Shown here: in pieces, positions 1 through 9,198 of the stretch | How positions within the stretch are numbered: position 1 is the stretch's first letter | Layout: each line of letters begins with the position of its first letter | Assembly: GCF_001653755.1 (NCBI RefSeq) | Contig: NZ_CP015125.1 | Coordinates: 2,489,501 to 2,553,500 of the forward strand | Length of the DNA stretch: 64,000 nucleotides | DNA from: Dokdonia donghaensis DSW-1 | GTDB taxonomy: Bacteria; Bacteroidota; Bacteroidia; Flavobacteriales; Flavobacteriaceae | Reading direction: 5' to 3' | Program-made: the position numbers and the translations under genes | Notes under the pieces: generated by a model | The model's database searches: none | The model's input: only the letters and a program-made list of their open reading frames with translations | What the model was told of the DNA's origin: nothing

Positions 1-19
1 GATTTATTTGTAATCATAA

Positions 20-342
20 AATAAGCAGGCCTATAAGCCGGATTCTGTTCAATCTAGATGCTTCTAGAAATTCCTTATTATTTATCTGGGATTATTATTA
101 CTAATAATCTCTATCTGTCTACCCTCCCACAACGCACGGATCGCACTTAACTGTGGGTATACTTGACATTGCACCGCATAGAGTTTACCTGGGTTCGCTA
201 CAGCATTACCTGTACATTCTTTCTGTTGCACTTGTCCTCCCCCAAAACGAGTTTGAGATGACGGCCGTTAGCCGCTATGCTATCCTATGGTGTCCGGACT
301 TTCCTATCCATTGCTGGATCAATAAGGCGGCCTGCTGTCGCA
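20..342 (-). ncRNA. rnpB: RNase P RNA, bacterial type A
   Basis: Catalytic RNA of ribonuclease P, which matures the 5' ends of tRNAs. On the minus strand the conserved 5' P4 motif GGAAAGTCCGGAC lies at about 292-304 and the matching 3' motif ACAGAATCCGGCTTAT at about 33-48. The ends pair as helix P1: AGCAGGCC at 336-329 complements GGCCTGCT at 31-24. About 320 nt is normal for the family. Any ORF here is spurious. The exact ends are inferred from the P1 pairing. Confidence 0.95.
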
Positions 343-371
343 AAGGTAGTCTAAGTATAACAAGGGAGCAA
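341..371 (-). promoter_or_regulatory. Putative promoter of rnpB
   Basis: Reading the minus strand, TTG (371-369) is followed after 20 bp by TACCTTTG (348-341). This fits the Bacteroidetes primary sigma consensus (TTG, about 19-20 bp, TAnnTTTG). The predicted start, 5-7 nt further on, falls at the first bases of helix P1. Confidence 0.65.
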
Positions 372-384
372 TACTTACTCCCTT
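362..384 (-). terminator. Hairpin downstream of ppc
   Basis: AAGGGAG and CTCCCTT form a 7-bp stem with a 9-nt loop just after the ppc stop codon. No good U-tract follows on the minus strand, so termination is uncertain. The hairpin overlaps the -33 element of the rnpB promoter. Confidence 0.35.
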
Positions 385-396
385 ATCATTACAAGT

Positions 397-2976
397 TTAA
401 GCCGAATTTCTACTCGCATTTATGTTTCCAAAGAGTGACCTTGTAACCATACGCTCGTATACTTTTGTCTTATCTGTTTGCTCTCCAGAACGTTGCATCT
501 CTTGTATGGCTCTAAGCGCATACTGTTGTATAGTTAATAAAGGCAGTACAATATTTTCTCTTTCTTGTATAGACGCTTTACCTGCTTTCTCGTTTTCCAT
601 TAACTCCGTAAGTCCCGCCACTTCTAGCATTAATCGCTTGCTGCGCTTATACTCTTCAAAGAGCAACTTCCAGAACTCACCAAACTCTTGATCTTCTTGC
701 ATATATGCTGTAAGTCCAAAAAATGATTTTGTAAGACTCATCATACTATTCTCAAGTAAGGTTCTAAAGAATGAACTATTTTTATATAGCTGCTTTACAT
801 CCTCTAGTTTACCAGCATCCTCAAAAGAGGCAAGTGCTGTTCCTACTCCATAAAAACCTGGCACGTTTTGCTTGAGTTGACTCCAACTACCTACAAATGG
901 AATCGCTCTAAGATCTCCAAAATCTAAGGTGCTCTTTTGAGATCGCTTGCTAGGGCGGCTACCTATATTAGTTTTTGCATAATACTTAAGTGTAGACATA
1001 CGCTCTAGGTATGGCAAGAATTTATCGTGTCCTTTAAATGCCGTATAAGCCTCATAGCTCTTTTGTGCGAGGGCTTCTAGCGTTTTCCTATCTGATGGTG
1101 ATATATCATTATGTGCTCCCTTAAAGACCTCGTTATTAACACCACTACTAAGTAGTTGCTCTAGGTTGTACTGGCAAGAATCTACCGTTCCAAAATTAGA
1201 ACTTATAGTTTGTCCTTGTACTGTAATCTGAATTTCTTGTGCTTCTATATTAGGACCTAATGATGCATAAAACTGGTGTGTTTTACCACCTCCTCGTGCT
1301 GGTGGCCCTCCTCTACCGTCAAAGAAAATTACGGTTACACCATACTTTCTAGACATAGCCGTCATTGCCTCCTTAGCCTTAAAGATACTCCAGTTTGCCA
1401 TTAAATAACCACCGTCTTTTGTTCCGTCAGAAAAGCCTAGCATTATAGTCTGTCGCATACCGCGACTCTTTAAGTGTTTACTGTAAGTTGGGTTTGTATA
1501 CAGTGCTTCCATCACAGCGGGTGCAGCAATAAGATCTGGTACGGTCTCAAACAGTGGTGCTACATCTGCCGTAGGAGATTCCCAGTCACATAGTCTTAAA
1601 AATGTAAAGGCTTGCATCACGTGCAGTGCGCTTTGTGAGTTACTTATTATGTATCTGTTTGAGCCACGCTCTCCATTTTCATCTTGAATGGTTTTCATCG
1701 CATAGATAGAGCCAAGAGTCTTAGTCACTACTTCCTCTTCAAAACTTTCTGGATCTAACGCTCCGTGCACGTTGTTTAAGAAGTCAATTTGCTCGTTTTC
1801 GCTTAAAGCGAGATAACCCTCTGGAAAAATCTTTGATCCATTTATAGTTGCATTTTCAACAATTTGCTCAAAAACTATTTTATGAATACTACTATCCTGT
1901 CGTATATCTAACGATGCAAAGTGAAGTCCAAAAAGTTCTACCTTATGAATAAGACTATCAATTTTATCTAAATATAAGCTCTGGTGCTTATCTCTTACAA
2001 TATCACGGATATCTTTAAGTGTTTTGAGAATAGAGGCTTGTGAAATGGCTGGTTTATCTTCAGAAAAAATAGCTGTATATACTTGATCTTCTAGTTCTGA
2101 AAGTGGTGCCTCAGTACCTCTAAAGGTGATTCTCCTACGTAATTGCTTTATCTCTCTATAATAATTTCTCAGTACAGAACTACGCAACTTTCTGGCAACC
2201 TTAAGTGTTATAGCTGTGGTAACAAATGGATTACCATCACGGTCACCACCTGGCCAAAAACCAAGATCTACAAGCGTATTACTAAAGCTTTCATCTTGTA
2301 TTAAGTGCCTATGCAGGTAGTCATATATAGCCCCTGCACTGTGATAAAACACATTCTCAAGATACCAGATAAGACTCACAGCTTCATCATATGGTGTAGG
2401 TTTTTCTTTTTTAAAGAATGGAGTTTTACCTAACTGTGCAAGTAAGGTTTTTATATCTTCAAGTCGATTATCTCTTATTGCAGCACTTAGATCATTTATG
2501 ATACCTAGTACTACGCCTGGATAAAATTGTGTAGGGTGTGCTGTAAGTACGGGACGTATAGTAAACCTGTTTAAGTAAGAGATGAGCTCTTCCTTTTTAC
2601 CCGTTGCCTCTGCTTCTTCTTTTATATTACGCAGGGTACCTCGACCATCCATATTATTTACGATACGATATGAAGCGTCTTCAATCGCGTCAAATAGTAC
2701 TACTTGTCGCTCGATATACTGTATAAATTTAAACAATATGTCTTCGCGTTCTTTTTCTGTAGCATCACGCATATAACGCTCAAAGAAGTACTCAATAATT
2801 TCTGTCGGGTTTTTATTGTCTTTATACCCTTCCTTACATATAGAATGAAACAGCGGTAAAAGGACCCCCGTGTTTGAGATACCATCAAAGGGAAGCGTCA
2901 TAAATATCCCATTATAGACTTCGTATTTTGACTTTACATTTGCGTTAAATCTCTCTATTTTCGGTTCTCTTGACAT
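397..2976 (-). CDS. ppc: Phosphoenolpyruvate carboxylase
   Basis: Carboxylates phosphoenolpyruvate with bicarbonate to oxaloacetate in the cytosol, refilling the TCA cycle. The 859-residue product has the PEPC signatures in order: VLTAHPTQ (catalytic His, near residue 145), WPGGDRDGNPFVT (near 240), LDIRQDS, GFSDGTKDGGY and FFDGRGGPPARGGG (glycine-rich catalytic loop). It ends in NASRNSA rather than the usual ...RNTG, a modest departure at the C-terminal allosteric tail. It starts at ATG with no close upstream gene and is followed by rnpB on the same strand. The window also encodes pyruvate carboxylase, so two anaplerotic routes exist. Confidence 0.97.
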   Translation of the reverse strand: MSREPKIERFNANVKSKYEVYNGIFMTLPFDGISNTGVLLPLFHSICKEGYKDNKNPTEIIEYFFERYMRDATEKEREDILFKFIQYIERQVVLFDAIEDASYRIVNNMDGRGTLRNIKEEAEATGKKEELISYLNRFTIRPVLTAHPTQFYPGVVLGIINDLSAAIRDNRLEDIKTLLAQLGKTPFFKKEKPTPYDEAVSLIWYLENVFYHSAGAIYDYLHRHLIQDESFSNTLVDLGFWPGGDRDGNPFVTTAITLKVARKLRSSVLRNYYREIKQLRRRITFRGTEAPLSELEDQVYTAIFSEDKPAISQASILKTLKDIRDIVRDKHQSLYLDKIDSLIHKVELFGLHFASLDIRQDSSIHKIVFEQIVENATINGSKIFPEGYLALSENEQIDFLNNVHGALDPESFEEEVVTKTLGSIYAMKTIQDENGERGSNRYIISNSQSALHVMQAFTFLRLCDWESPTADVAPLFETVPDLIAAPAVMEALYTNPTYSKHLKSRGMRQTIMLGFSDGTKDGGYLMANWSIFKAKEAMTAMSRKYGVTVIFFDGRGGPPARGGGKTHQFYASLGPNIEAQEIQITVQGQTISSNFGTVDSCQYNLEQLLSSGVNNEVFKGAHNDISPSDRKTLEALAQKSYEAYTAFKGHDKFLPYLERMSTLKYYAKTNIGSRPSKRSQKSTLDFGDLRAIPFVGSWSQLKQNVPGFYGVGTALASFEDAGKLEDVKQLYKNSSFFRTLLENSMMSLTKSFFGLTAYMQEDQEFGEFWKLLFEEYKRSKRLMLEVAGLTELMENEKAGKASIQERENIVLPLLTIQQYALRAIQEMQRSGEQTDKTKVYERMVTRSLFGNINASRNSA

Positions 2977-3148
2977 CTGTTAATATTTTTACTAAAAATA
3001 CGTAAACCTCAAGTATTGCAGGCTCTACAATACTAGTTTTGGCGATCTCATAAAAAAAGACTGTCTTTGGTTTAAAATATATTATTTGCAATCGTTTTCG
3101 GGCATTTTTATTTCATTATATCTAACTATAATTTTTACTAGATATGAG

Positions 3149-3168
3149 TACGCTTTCGCGAAAGCGTA
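3149..3168. repeat. Dispersed palindrome, full 20-mer
   Basis: Exact TACGCTTTCGCGAAAGCGTA, intergenic, upstream of ppc. Confidence 0.95.
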
Positions 3169-3253
3169 AAACTCCCCCTTCATAGCAGCTTGGTTTTATT
3201 ACATTGTAGTGTATTCCATTTTAAAAATGCAGCTAGCAGTGTAATATTGAGCA

Positions 3254-3282
3254 TAAAAAAAGGCCAGCAAAAGCTGACCTTT
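3254..3282 (-). terminator. Rho-independent terminator of the M16 operon
   Basis: AAAGGCCAGC and GCTGACCTTT form a 10-position stem with one C/A mismatch and an AAAA loop. On the minus strand it is followed by a run of seven T, 23 bp past the stop codon of the second M16 gene. Confidence 0.85.
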
Positions 3283-3304
3283 AATATTAGTTTATAGAAT
3301 GAAA

Positions 3305-5374
3305 TTACTCAAAATCTGCATTTGTGATGCCTTCATTTACCTTGATTTCTGTCACATTAAAATCTATAGATTGTGGGCCAAATGACTGACTTAATACAAA
3401 AGGAAATTTGATTCCTCCCACATCTTGATATTTGCTCAAAGTGATAGACGTTTTTATGGTCTGACCTTGCATTTCTTGTATAGTTACCTCCTGAAGTTTA
3501 AGCCCCGTTTTTGTACTGTAGTAGTTCATTTTACCATCTGCAACTTTAACCACATAAGCATCTTCTCCATTTACTTTTTCTATACCTTCTAGGCTCGCTC
3601 CACCGTTTAACCAGTTTACTTCTGGAAACGGAGATGACTCAGCTTTTACCTTCTCAACATCTTCTCCTTCTAGATCTTTGCGTTGCCCTTGTACAACTAC
3701 ATATCCTTTATCTCCATCAAGTACTTGTTTTGAAACTGAATTTCCTCCCATCATAATGTTTTGTACAAACTGCTCTTTTGTAGTTTTCTTAAGTTCTAAA
3801 TCAAGCGTCATACCTTGCATAGCTCCTTGTGCTTTGATATAAACCGAGTTTACCGCAGCAAGCTTATCTTTACCACCTATAGCAGCAATGTAAGATTCTA
3901 GTACCTTATTTACCGTAAGATCTGCAGGAAGTTCCTTTTTGAATTCTGGTTTTTCTATTCCTTCACCGTATACGTCAAAGTACTTTACAGGGATAGTCTT
4001 ACCGTCTATAACCACCTTACTTAGATTATCTATTACCTCACTACCCTTACCAGTCACAACGATTCTCGCGTTATCACCTTTAAATAGTTTACTAGCTGCA
4101 TTTTGTACATCTTGTTGAGATACCTTATCTATATTAGAAAGGTAGTTTTTGTAAAAATCTTTAGGGAGCCCTTTACTCTCAATATTATATGCATAGTTTG
4201 CAATAGTTTGTGGTCGCTCTAAAGCGAGTACAAAACTTCCAGTGTACTTTGCTTTTGCATTTGCTAACTCTTCTGGCGATACTGGCTCAGACCCTATACG
4301 GTTAATCTCTTTTACGATCTCTACCACAGAGCTATCTGTAACTGCATTACGCACGCTTGCTGTAGCGCTAAAACGAGTTACTGTCTTTTCATTAGAACCT
4401 ATTCTTGAGTATGATCCATAAGTATATCCTTTATCTTCACGTAGGTTATTAAAAAGACGGGCTTCTCCTCCACCTCCTAAGATGTTATTTGCAATAAGAG
4501 CTGGAAAATAATCTCGGTCTGTCATTTTGAGCTCAACAGTATTTTGAACTGCAATTTCTGACTGAACGGCATTGTCCATATTAACAAAGTTGATTTCTGT
4601 AGTAGAGACATTTTGCTTTTCAGAAAATGGTGTTTCTGGTATAGTTCCTTTTTTCCACTTCTTGAAGTTGTCTTTTACTACCTTCTTTACAGTATCAAAA
4701 TTTACATCACCTATAATGATTAAGTATCCATTATTAGGTCTAAAGTAATCTGAATGGAACTTCTCAACATCTGCAAGTGTTACATTATTTACAGTCTCTT
4801 CTGTAGTGAACTCTCCATAAGGGTGGTCTGCACCATAAGCTAGTACACTTTGTACTCGACCAGCAATAGCTGTCACACTCTTCTCATTAGACTTTAATCC
4901 TTCTATGAGGCGTTCCTTTTCTTTATCAAACTCTACTTGTGTAAAATTTGGATTTATACCAGCATCTGCAGTAAGTTCAACTAGACGTTCAAAATACTTA
5001 GATAGACCGCTTGCAAATGCGCTTTGAGACCCAAAGCTTATGTTTGCTCCAAGATAATCTACCTCTTCTTCAAACACATCTTTTGCAATACTCTTAGACC
5101 CTTTACCTAACATAGATGATGTAAGGGCTGCAACTCCAGCCTTTTCTCCCTCTACAATAAGAGGATTATCTATAGTAAGTTGTATAGATACTCTAGGTAG
5201 CTTTTTATTTTCTACAACTAGTACTTTAAGACCATTTTTAAGCTCAAAAGAGGCTGGGTCTTTGAGATTAATCTCAGGAGCTGGACCCGGCTCAGGTTGT
5301 TTACTTCTGTCCACTTGTGCATAACTAGCTGTTGCTAGCAATAACATTGCACCTATTATAATATTCTTCTTCAT
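3305..5374 (-). CDS. M16 family peptidase-like protein (inactive subunit) with C-terminal LolA-like region
   Basis: A secreted 689-residue protein with a signal peptide ending near ATASYAQ. Residues about 35-460 form two M16 (pitrilysin/insulinase) halves, including the R/Y motif region (ARLFNNLREDKGYTYG) that closes the substrate chamber. The zinc motif HxxEH is absent: the equivalent stretch reads AALTSSML, so this is a non-catalytic partner. Residues about 490-689 resemble an outer-membrane lipoprotein-sorting (LolA-like) beta fold (IAAIGGKDKL... YYSTKTGLKLQ). Its ATG overlaps the stop codon of the upstream active M16 gene by one base (TAATG), indicating translational coupling and probably a heterodimeric periplasmic protease. 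Confidence 0.9.
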   Translation of the reverse strand: MKKNIIIGAMLLLATASYAQVDRSKQPEPGPAPEINLKDPASFELKNGLKVLVVENKKLPRVSIQLTIDNPLIVEGEKAGVAALTSSMLGKGSKSIAKDVFEEEVDYLGANISFGSQSAFASGLSKYFERLVELTADAGINPNFTQVEFDKEKERLIEGLKSNEKSVTAIAGRVQSVLAYGADHPYGEFTTEETVNNVTLADVEKFHSDYFRPNNGYLIIIGDVNFDTVKKVVKDNFKKWKKGTIPETPFSEKQNVSTTEINFVNMDNAVQSEIAVQNTVELKMTDRDYFPALIANNILGGGGEARLFNNLREDKGYTYGSYSRIGSNEKTVTRFSATASVRNAVTDSSVVEIVKEINRIGSEPVSPEELANAKAKYTGSFVLALERPQTIANYAYNIESKGLPKDFYKNYLSNIDKVSQQDVQNAASKLFKGDNARIVVTGKGSEVIDNLSKVVIDGKTIPVKYFDVYGEGIEKPEFKKELPADLTVNKVLESYIAAIGGKDKLAAVNSVYIKAQGAMQGMTLDLELKKTTKEQFVQNIMMGGNSVSKQVLDGDKGYVVVQGQRKDLEGEDVEKVKAESSPFPEVNWLNGGASLEGIEKVNGEDAYVVKVADGKMNYYSTKTGLKLQEVTIQEMQGQTIKTSITLSKYQDVGGIKFPFVLSQSFGPQSIDFNVTEIKVNEGITNADFE

Positions 5375-6693
5375 TATTTTTCTTTTTGAGATTCTGGTAA
5401 GTACTCTAATATTACACGCTCATTTTCTTTAAGATATTTGATAGCTGCTGCCTTAATATCTTCTCTAGTTATTGATCTATAAATATCAATCTCAGTATTA
5501 ATAAGATTAGTATCATCATATAACATATAGTTGCGCGCTAGTGAGTTTGCAATACCTTCTACACTACTGTTAGAGTTTACAAAACGGTTTTCAAATTTGT
5601 TCTGAAGCTTCTGATAATCTCTTTCTGAAATTAAAGTTGTTTGAAGCTTTACAATCTCCTCATCCATCTCTGTAATTAAATCATCTAGAGAGTTATCACC
5701 TAGTGGTAAAGCACCTATTAAATATGATCCATAATCTTCTTGTGCACCGCTAAAAGCAAATACTTGTAGCGCCTTTTTCTTAGTGTCTACTAATTTCTTG
5801 TAAAGTCTAGAACTCTTACCATCACTTAATACTGATGATACCATATCGAGCACATAAGCATCCTTTTCTGTTTGAGCAGGTGTTCTATAAGCTAGAAAAA
5901 TAGCTGGTATCTGTATATTAGGATCATAAAACGTCTCTCTTACAGGTACGACTGGATCTTCTTTAAATGTATTACGTACAATGTCTTTACCTCTAGGTAT
6001 AGGTGCAAAATACGTGTCAATCATTTTTTTAGTCTCTGCAACATCAATATCTCCAGCTACTACGAGCACGGCATTATTAGGCACATAATATGTATCACTA
6101 AATTTTTGAAAATCTTCTAGTGTTGCACTAGCGAGATGATCAAGAGAGCCTATGGTAGTCCAACGGTATGGGTGCTTCTTAAAAAGCATTTTACCTATTA
6201 CTTCTTGAAAACGGCCATAAGGCTGGTTATCTACTCTAAGACGCTTTTCTTCTTGAACTACTTCTTTTTGAGTATCGACCCCTATTTGGTTTATGATAGG
6301 GTGAAGTAAACGCTCAGACTCCATCCAGAGACCAAGCTCTAAGTTATTAGAAGGAAAGACTTCATAATAATAAGTACGGTCTTGCGTTGTATTTGCATTA
6401 TTTTTACCTCCGTTAGAAGTAACTATTTTAAACCACTCACCACGCTCAATGTTTTCTGTCCCTTCAAAAAGAAGGTGTTCAAAAAAGTGAGCAAATCCTG
6501 TTTTACTTGGATCTTCATCTTTTGCTCCTACGTGATACATAACAGATGTTGTTACTACAGGTGCGCTGTTATCTTGATGTAAAATAACGTGCATACCGTT
6601 ATCAAGATCATACTCTTCAAAGCTAACTTCTTGTGCCGTAAGGACTACGCCACTCAACATAAAAGCTGCCAAAGCATACATTTTCTTTTTCAT
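5374..6693 (-). CDS. M16 family zinc metallopeptidase (active subunit)
   Basis: A 439-residue exported peptidase with a signal peptide (MKKKMYALAAFMLSGVVLTA, then QE). It carries the inverted zinc motif HFFEHLLFEGTE near residue 65, with the downstream glutamate supplied by the QKEVVQEEKR region. Domain two contains SSRLYKKLVDTKK, the usual M16 substrate-contact strand. It is the size of single-chain M16B members that work with an inactive partner, here the next gene. The most likely role is degrading short peptides in the periplasm; the substrate cannot be read from the sequence. Confidence 0.93.
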   Translation of the reverse strand: MKKKMYALAAFMLSGVVLTAQEVSFEEYDLDNGMHVILHQDNSAPVVTTSVMYHVGAKDEDPSKTGFAHFFEHLLFEGTENIERGEWFKIVTSNGGKNNANTTQDRTYYYEVFPSNNLELGLWMESERLLHPIINQIGVDTQKEVVQEEKRLRVDNQPYGRFQEVIGKMLFKKHPYRWTTIGSLDHLASATLEDFQKFSDTYYVPNNAVLVVAGDIDVAETKKMIDTYFAPIPRGKDIVRNTFKEDPVVPVRETFYDPNIQIPAIFLAYRTPAQTEKDAYVLDMVSSVLSDGKSSRLYKKLVDTKKKALQVFAFSGAQEDYGSYLIGALPLGDNSLDDLITEMDEEIVKLQTTLISERDYQKLQNKFENRFVNSNSSVEGIANSLARNYMLYDDTNLINTEIDIYRSITREDIKAAAIKYLKENERVILEYLPESQKEK

Positions 6694-6733
6694 ATTAAAA
6701 ATTAAAATTAGTGTTAGTACGTAAGTCGCAATC

Positions 6734-6751
6734 GTTGTAAATTGTTACAAC
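6734..6751. promoter_or_regulatory. Inverted repeat upstream of the M16 operon
   Basis: GTTGTAA-ATTG-TTACAAC is a perfect 7-bp inverted repeat 41 bp upstream of the M16 start codon. It could be an operator; no regulator gene lies next to it. Confidence 0.3.
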
Positions 6752-6920
6752 TTACTAGAGTAAATTTAAGAACTCATTATACTAACAGCAAGCCTAGGCA
6801 GTAGTTATCATCTCTCTGGGAACTGGTTTTTAGAACTTTATGATTTCTGTTTAACTTTAATATAATTTAGCATACTCATAATTTAAGTTATCAGTATTTT
6901 TAATTTTTATAAATTCATTT

Positions 6921-7568
6921 ATGCATCGCACCTTTCTAGCAGTCATTATACTATTGTTAACCAGCGGGTTTATAACTGCCCAAGATCTTGCAGTACTAAA
7001 ATATAAAGGAGGTGGAGACTGGTACAGTAATCCCACTGCCCTGCCTAATCTCATACGCTTTTGTAATAAGAACATAAACACAAAGATGAATGACAAACCA
7101 GAATCTGTAGATGCTGGTAGTATCGACGTGTTTCAATATCCATTGCTGCATATGACGGGTCACGGTAATGTACTTTTTACAGACGACGATGTTGAGAACC
7201 TTAGGGATTACCTCACTAGTGGCGGCTTCTTACACATAGATGATAATTATGGAATGGCTGAGTATTTGCCCAAGGAGCTTAAAAAGATATTTCCAGATCA
7301 AGAACTTACTGAGCTTGCAGCTAGCCACCCTATATTTTCTAGTGCTTATAAATTCCCGCAGGGATTGCCTAAAATACACGAACACGATGGTAAGCGCCCA
7401 CAGGCTTTAGGGCTCTTTTATGAAGATAGACTCGTCGTATTATTCACAACAGAATCAGATATAGGTGATGGCTGGGAAGATCCAGAAGTACACGGCGACC
7501 CAGAAAGTGTGAGACAAAAAGCGCTACAAATGGGTGCAAACATTGTTAAGTATGCTTTTGAAAATTAA
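6921..7568 (+). CDS. DUF4159 family secreted protein
   Basis: A 215-residue protein with a clear signal peptide (MHRTFLAVIILLLTSGFITA, then QD). The rest matches the DUF4159 pattern: an N-terminal KYKGGGDWYSNPTALPNL segment, LHMTGHGNVLFTDDDVENLRDYL, GGFLHIDDNYG, and a C-terminal acidic GDGWEDPEVHGDP segment. The fold resembles the class I glutamine amidotransferase-like domains used in surface and gliding-associated proteins. No enzymatic role is established. It lies 12 bp before the TrmH-type gene on the same strand and could share its transcript. Confidence 0.85.
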   Translation: MHRTFLAVIILLLTSGFITAQDLAVLKYKGGGDWYSNPTALPNLIRFCNKNINTKMNDKPESVDAGSIDVFQYPLLHMTGHGNVLFTDDDVENLRDYLTSGGFLHIDDNYGMAEYLPKELKKIFPDQELTELAASHPIFSSAYKFPQGLPKIHEHDGKRPQALGLFYEDRLVVLFTTESDIGDGWEDPEVHGDPESVRQKALQMGANIVKYAFEN

Positions 7569-7580
7569 AACACTCACCCC

Positions 7581-8075
7581 TTGCAACTAACTCATACACA
7601 TCATTCCCCAGCATCTCATAACAAAGAGATCATCATTGTATGTGATCACGTTTCTGGTCCGGCAAATGCGGGTAGCATTTTTAGACTAGCAGATGCTTTT
7701 GGTGTACAAGAGATCATTTTTTGCGGCAACACTCCAGATGTTACTAGTAGTAGACTACGTAAGACGGCTCGCAATACAGAACGCACAGTCCGCTTTCGCG
7801 AAAGCGAGAATATAACTACAACACTTATTAATCTTAGAGAGGAAGGATTTAACTCTATCGCACTAGAGATAGATTCTACAAGTATTCCCATTGCCGAAGT
7901 TCATATTGCTAATATGTCAAAAATTTCGCTTGTCATAGGAGCCGAAAGTACTGGCGTTACTCCAGAAGCCTTAAAACAATGTGCTGTGATTGCACATATA
8001 CCTATGCACGGCATTAATAGTAGTATGAATGTAGCACAAGCCGCAGGCATCGCACTTTACGAGCTCACACGATAA
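7581..8075 (+). CDS. TrmH/SpoU family RNA 2'-O-methyltransferase
   Basis: A 164-residue SPOUT methyltransferase that would methylate the 2'-OH of a tRNA or rRNA ribose using SAM. The three SpoU motifs are present: SGPANAGSIFRLADAFG (motif 1, near residues 27-43), LVIGAESTGV (motif 2, near 113) and IPMHGINSSMNVAQAAGIALYE (motif 3, C-terminal knot). The start is TTG; the MQLTH beginning matches what I recall of the family and no better in-frame ATG exists. Residues 71-75 (RFRES) are encoded by an exact copy of the dispersed palindrome. The target nucleotide cannot be assigned. Confidence 0.92.
   Translation: MQLTHTHHSPASHNKEIIIVCDHVSGPANAGSIFRLADAFGVQEIIFCGNTPDVTSSRLRKTARNTERTVRFRESENITTTLINLREEGFNSIALEIDSTSIPIAEVHIANMSKISLVIGAESTGVTPEALKQCAVIAHIPMHGINSSMNVAQAAGIALYELTR
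7791..7806. repeat. Dispersed palindrome inside trmH-type gene
   Basis: Exact 16-bp core, read as R-F-R-E-S. Confidence 0.9.
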
Positions 8076-8100
8076 TAAAACCAGTATCTTTGAACTTTAT

Positions 8101-9198
8101 ATGAAGCCACTTAAAGCAAAAGAAATAAGTTATGGAATCTTACGCGCCGTAGGGGTGGTAGTGGGTATCTTAATCTTACTCTGGCTTCTTTATACCATAC
8201 AAAGCGTGCTTGTTTATCTTGCCGTTGCAGCTGTACTATCACTAGTGGGTAGGCCTGTTGTAAAGTTTTTAAGGTACACACTTAAATTTAGTCCTACCTG
8301 GGCAGCAATAGTCACCATCTTTGTCTTATTACTTGTGATATTAGGCATATTTATGCTCTTTATTCCTGTTGTGATAGATCAAAGTCAGCATCTAGGTCAG
8401 ATAGATTTTGAAGAGGTAAAAGTTAATATAAATAGGCTATTTGGTGAGATTGCAACATATTTTGGCCTCGATAAGATGACTATCATACAAGGAGTTCAAG
8501 AGGCAGAACTGGTTAAAAACTTTGATTTTAGTATCATTCCTGCATTTTTGAACGGCATAATTGGCAATCTAGGTGCCGCAGGTATTGGTACATTTGCCAT
8601 TATATTTATTACTTTCTTTTTTTTAAAGGATAATAGATTGCTGGTTAATAGTTTACTCGCTTTCGCGAAAAAGGGAAACGAGGGCAAGTTCTTACGCGTG
8701 TTTGAAAAGATAAAATACCTACTCTCTCGTTACTTTATAGGGCTCATAATCCAGGTATTTACAATGTTTGTCTTATACGCTGTAATACTCTTATCATTTG
8801 GTATAGAAAATGCGCTAGCCATAGCGCTCTTTTGTGCTGTACTAAATCTGGTTCCCTATTTGGGTCCGCTTGTAGGCGGTGTGGTTATGTTACTACTTGT
8901 AACCTCTAGTAATATTGAGATGGATTTTAGAACCATTATTTTACCTAAATTACTATGGATCTCCTTATGCTATGGTGCTGCACAAATGGTAGATAATTTT
9001 GTAATACAACCTTTTGTTTTTGGAAACAGTGTCAAGTCACACCCGCTGGAGATATTCTTAGCTATTATTATTGCTGGATTGTTATTTGGGGTATTTGGGA
9101 TGATACTTGCCGTTCCTGTTTATACGGCACTTAAAGTGATCTCAAAAGAATTTTTGAGCGAGTATAAGATTGTACAAAAACTTACACAAGACTTATAA
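8101..9198 (+). CDS. AI-2E family transporter (PerM/TqsA-type)
   Basis: A 365-residue integral membrane protein with about eight hydrophobic segments: three in residues 10-95, one near 155-175, then a cluster from 205 to the end. The family signatures include FFFLKDN, the LNLVPYLGPLVGG loop and a C-terminal DNFVIQPFVFGNSVKSHPLEIF segment. Members export diverse small molecules, or ions in some cases, and the AI-2 label is not predictive. A TATCTTTG box ends 8 bp before the ATG, suggesting its own promoter. Residues 186-190 (LAFAK) coincide with a palindrome variant. The stop codon overlaps the next start (TAATG). Confidence 0.9.
   Translation: MKPLKAKEISYGILRAVGVVVGILILLWLLYTIQSVLVYLAVAAVLSLVGRPVVKFLRYTLKFSPTWAAIVTIFVLLLVILGIFMLFIPVVIDQSQHLGQIDFEEVKVNINRLFGEIATYFGLDKMTIIQGVQEAELVKNFDFSIIPAFLNGIIGNLGAAGIGTFAIIFITFFFLKDNRLLVNSLLAFAKKGNEGKFLRVFEKIKYLLSRYFIGLIIQVFTMFVLYAVILLSFGIENALAIALFCAVLNLVPYLGPLVGGVVMLLLVTSSNIEMDFRTIILPKLLWISLCYGAAQMVDNFVIQPFVFGNSVKSHPLEIFLAIIIAGLLFGVFGMILAVPVYTALKVISKEFLSEYKIVQKLTQDL
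8658..8673. repeat. Dispersed palindrome variant in permease gene
   Basis: CGCTTTCGCGAAAAAG, two mismatches to the core, read as L-A-F-A-K-K. Confidence 0.75.

Larger units (their letters stand above)
2977..3304. other. Intergenic region ppc / M16 gene
   Basis: This 328-bp stretch has no gene. It holds the terminator of the M16 operon (3254-3282), one full 20-bp copy of the dispersed palindrome (3149-3168) and, presumably, the ppc promoter. I could not pick a convincing TTG/TAnnTTTG pair for ppc. Confidence 0.7.

Noticed and set aside
153..446. 97-residue plus-strand ORF over the RNase P region
   Set aside because: It overlaps the rnpB RNA on the other strand and shows no protein-like pattern.
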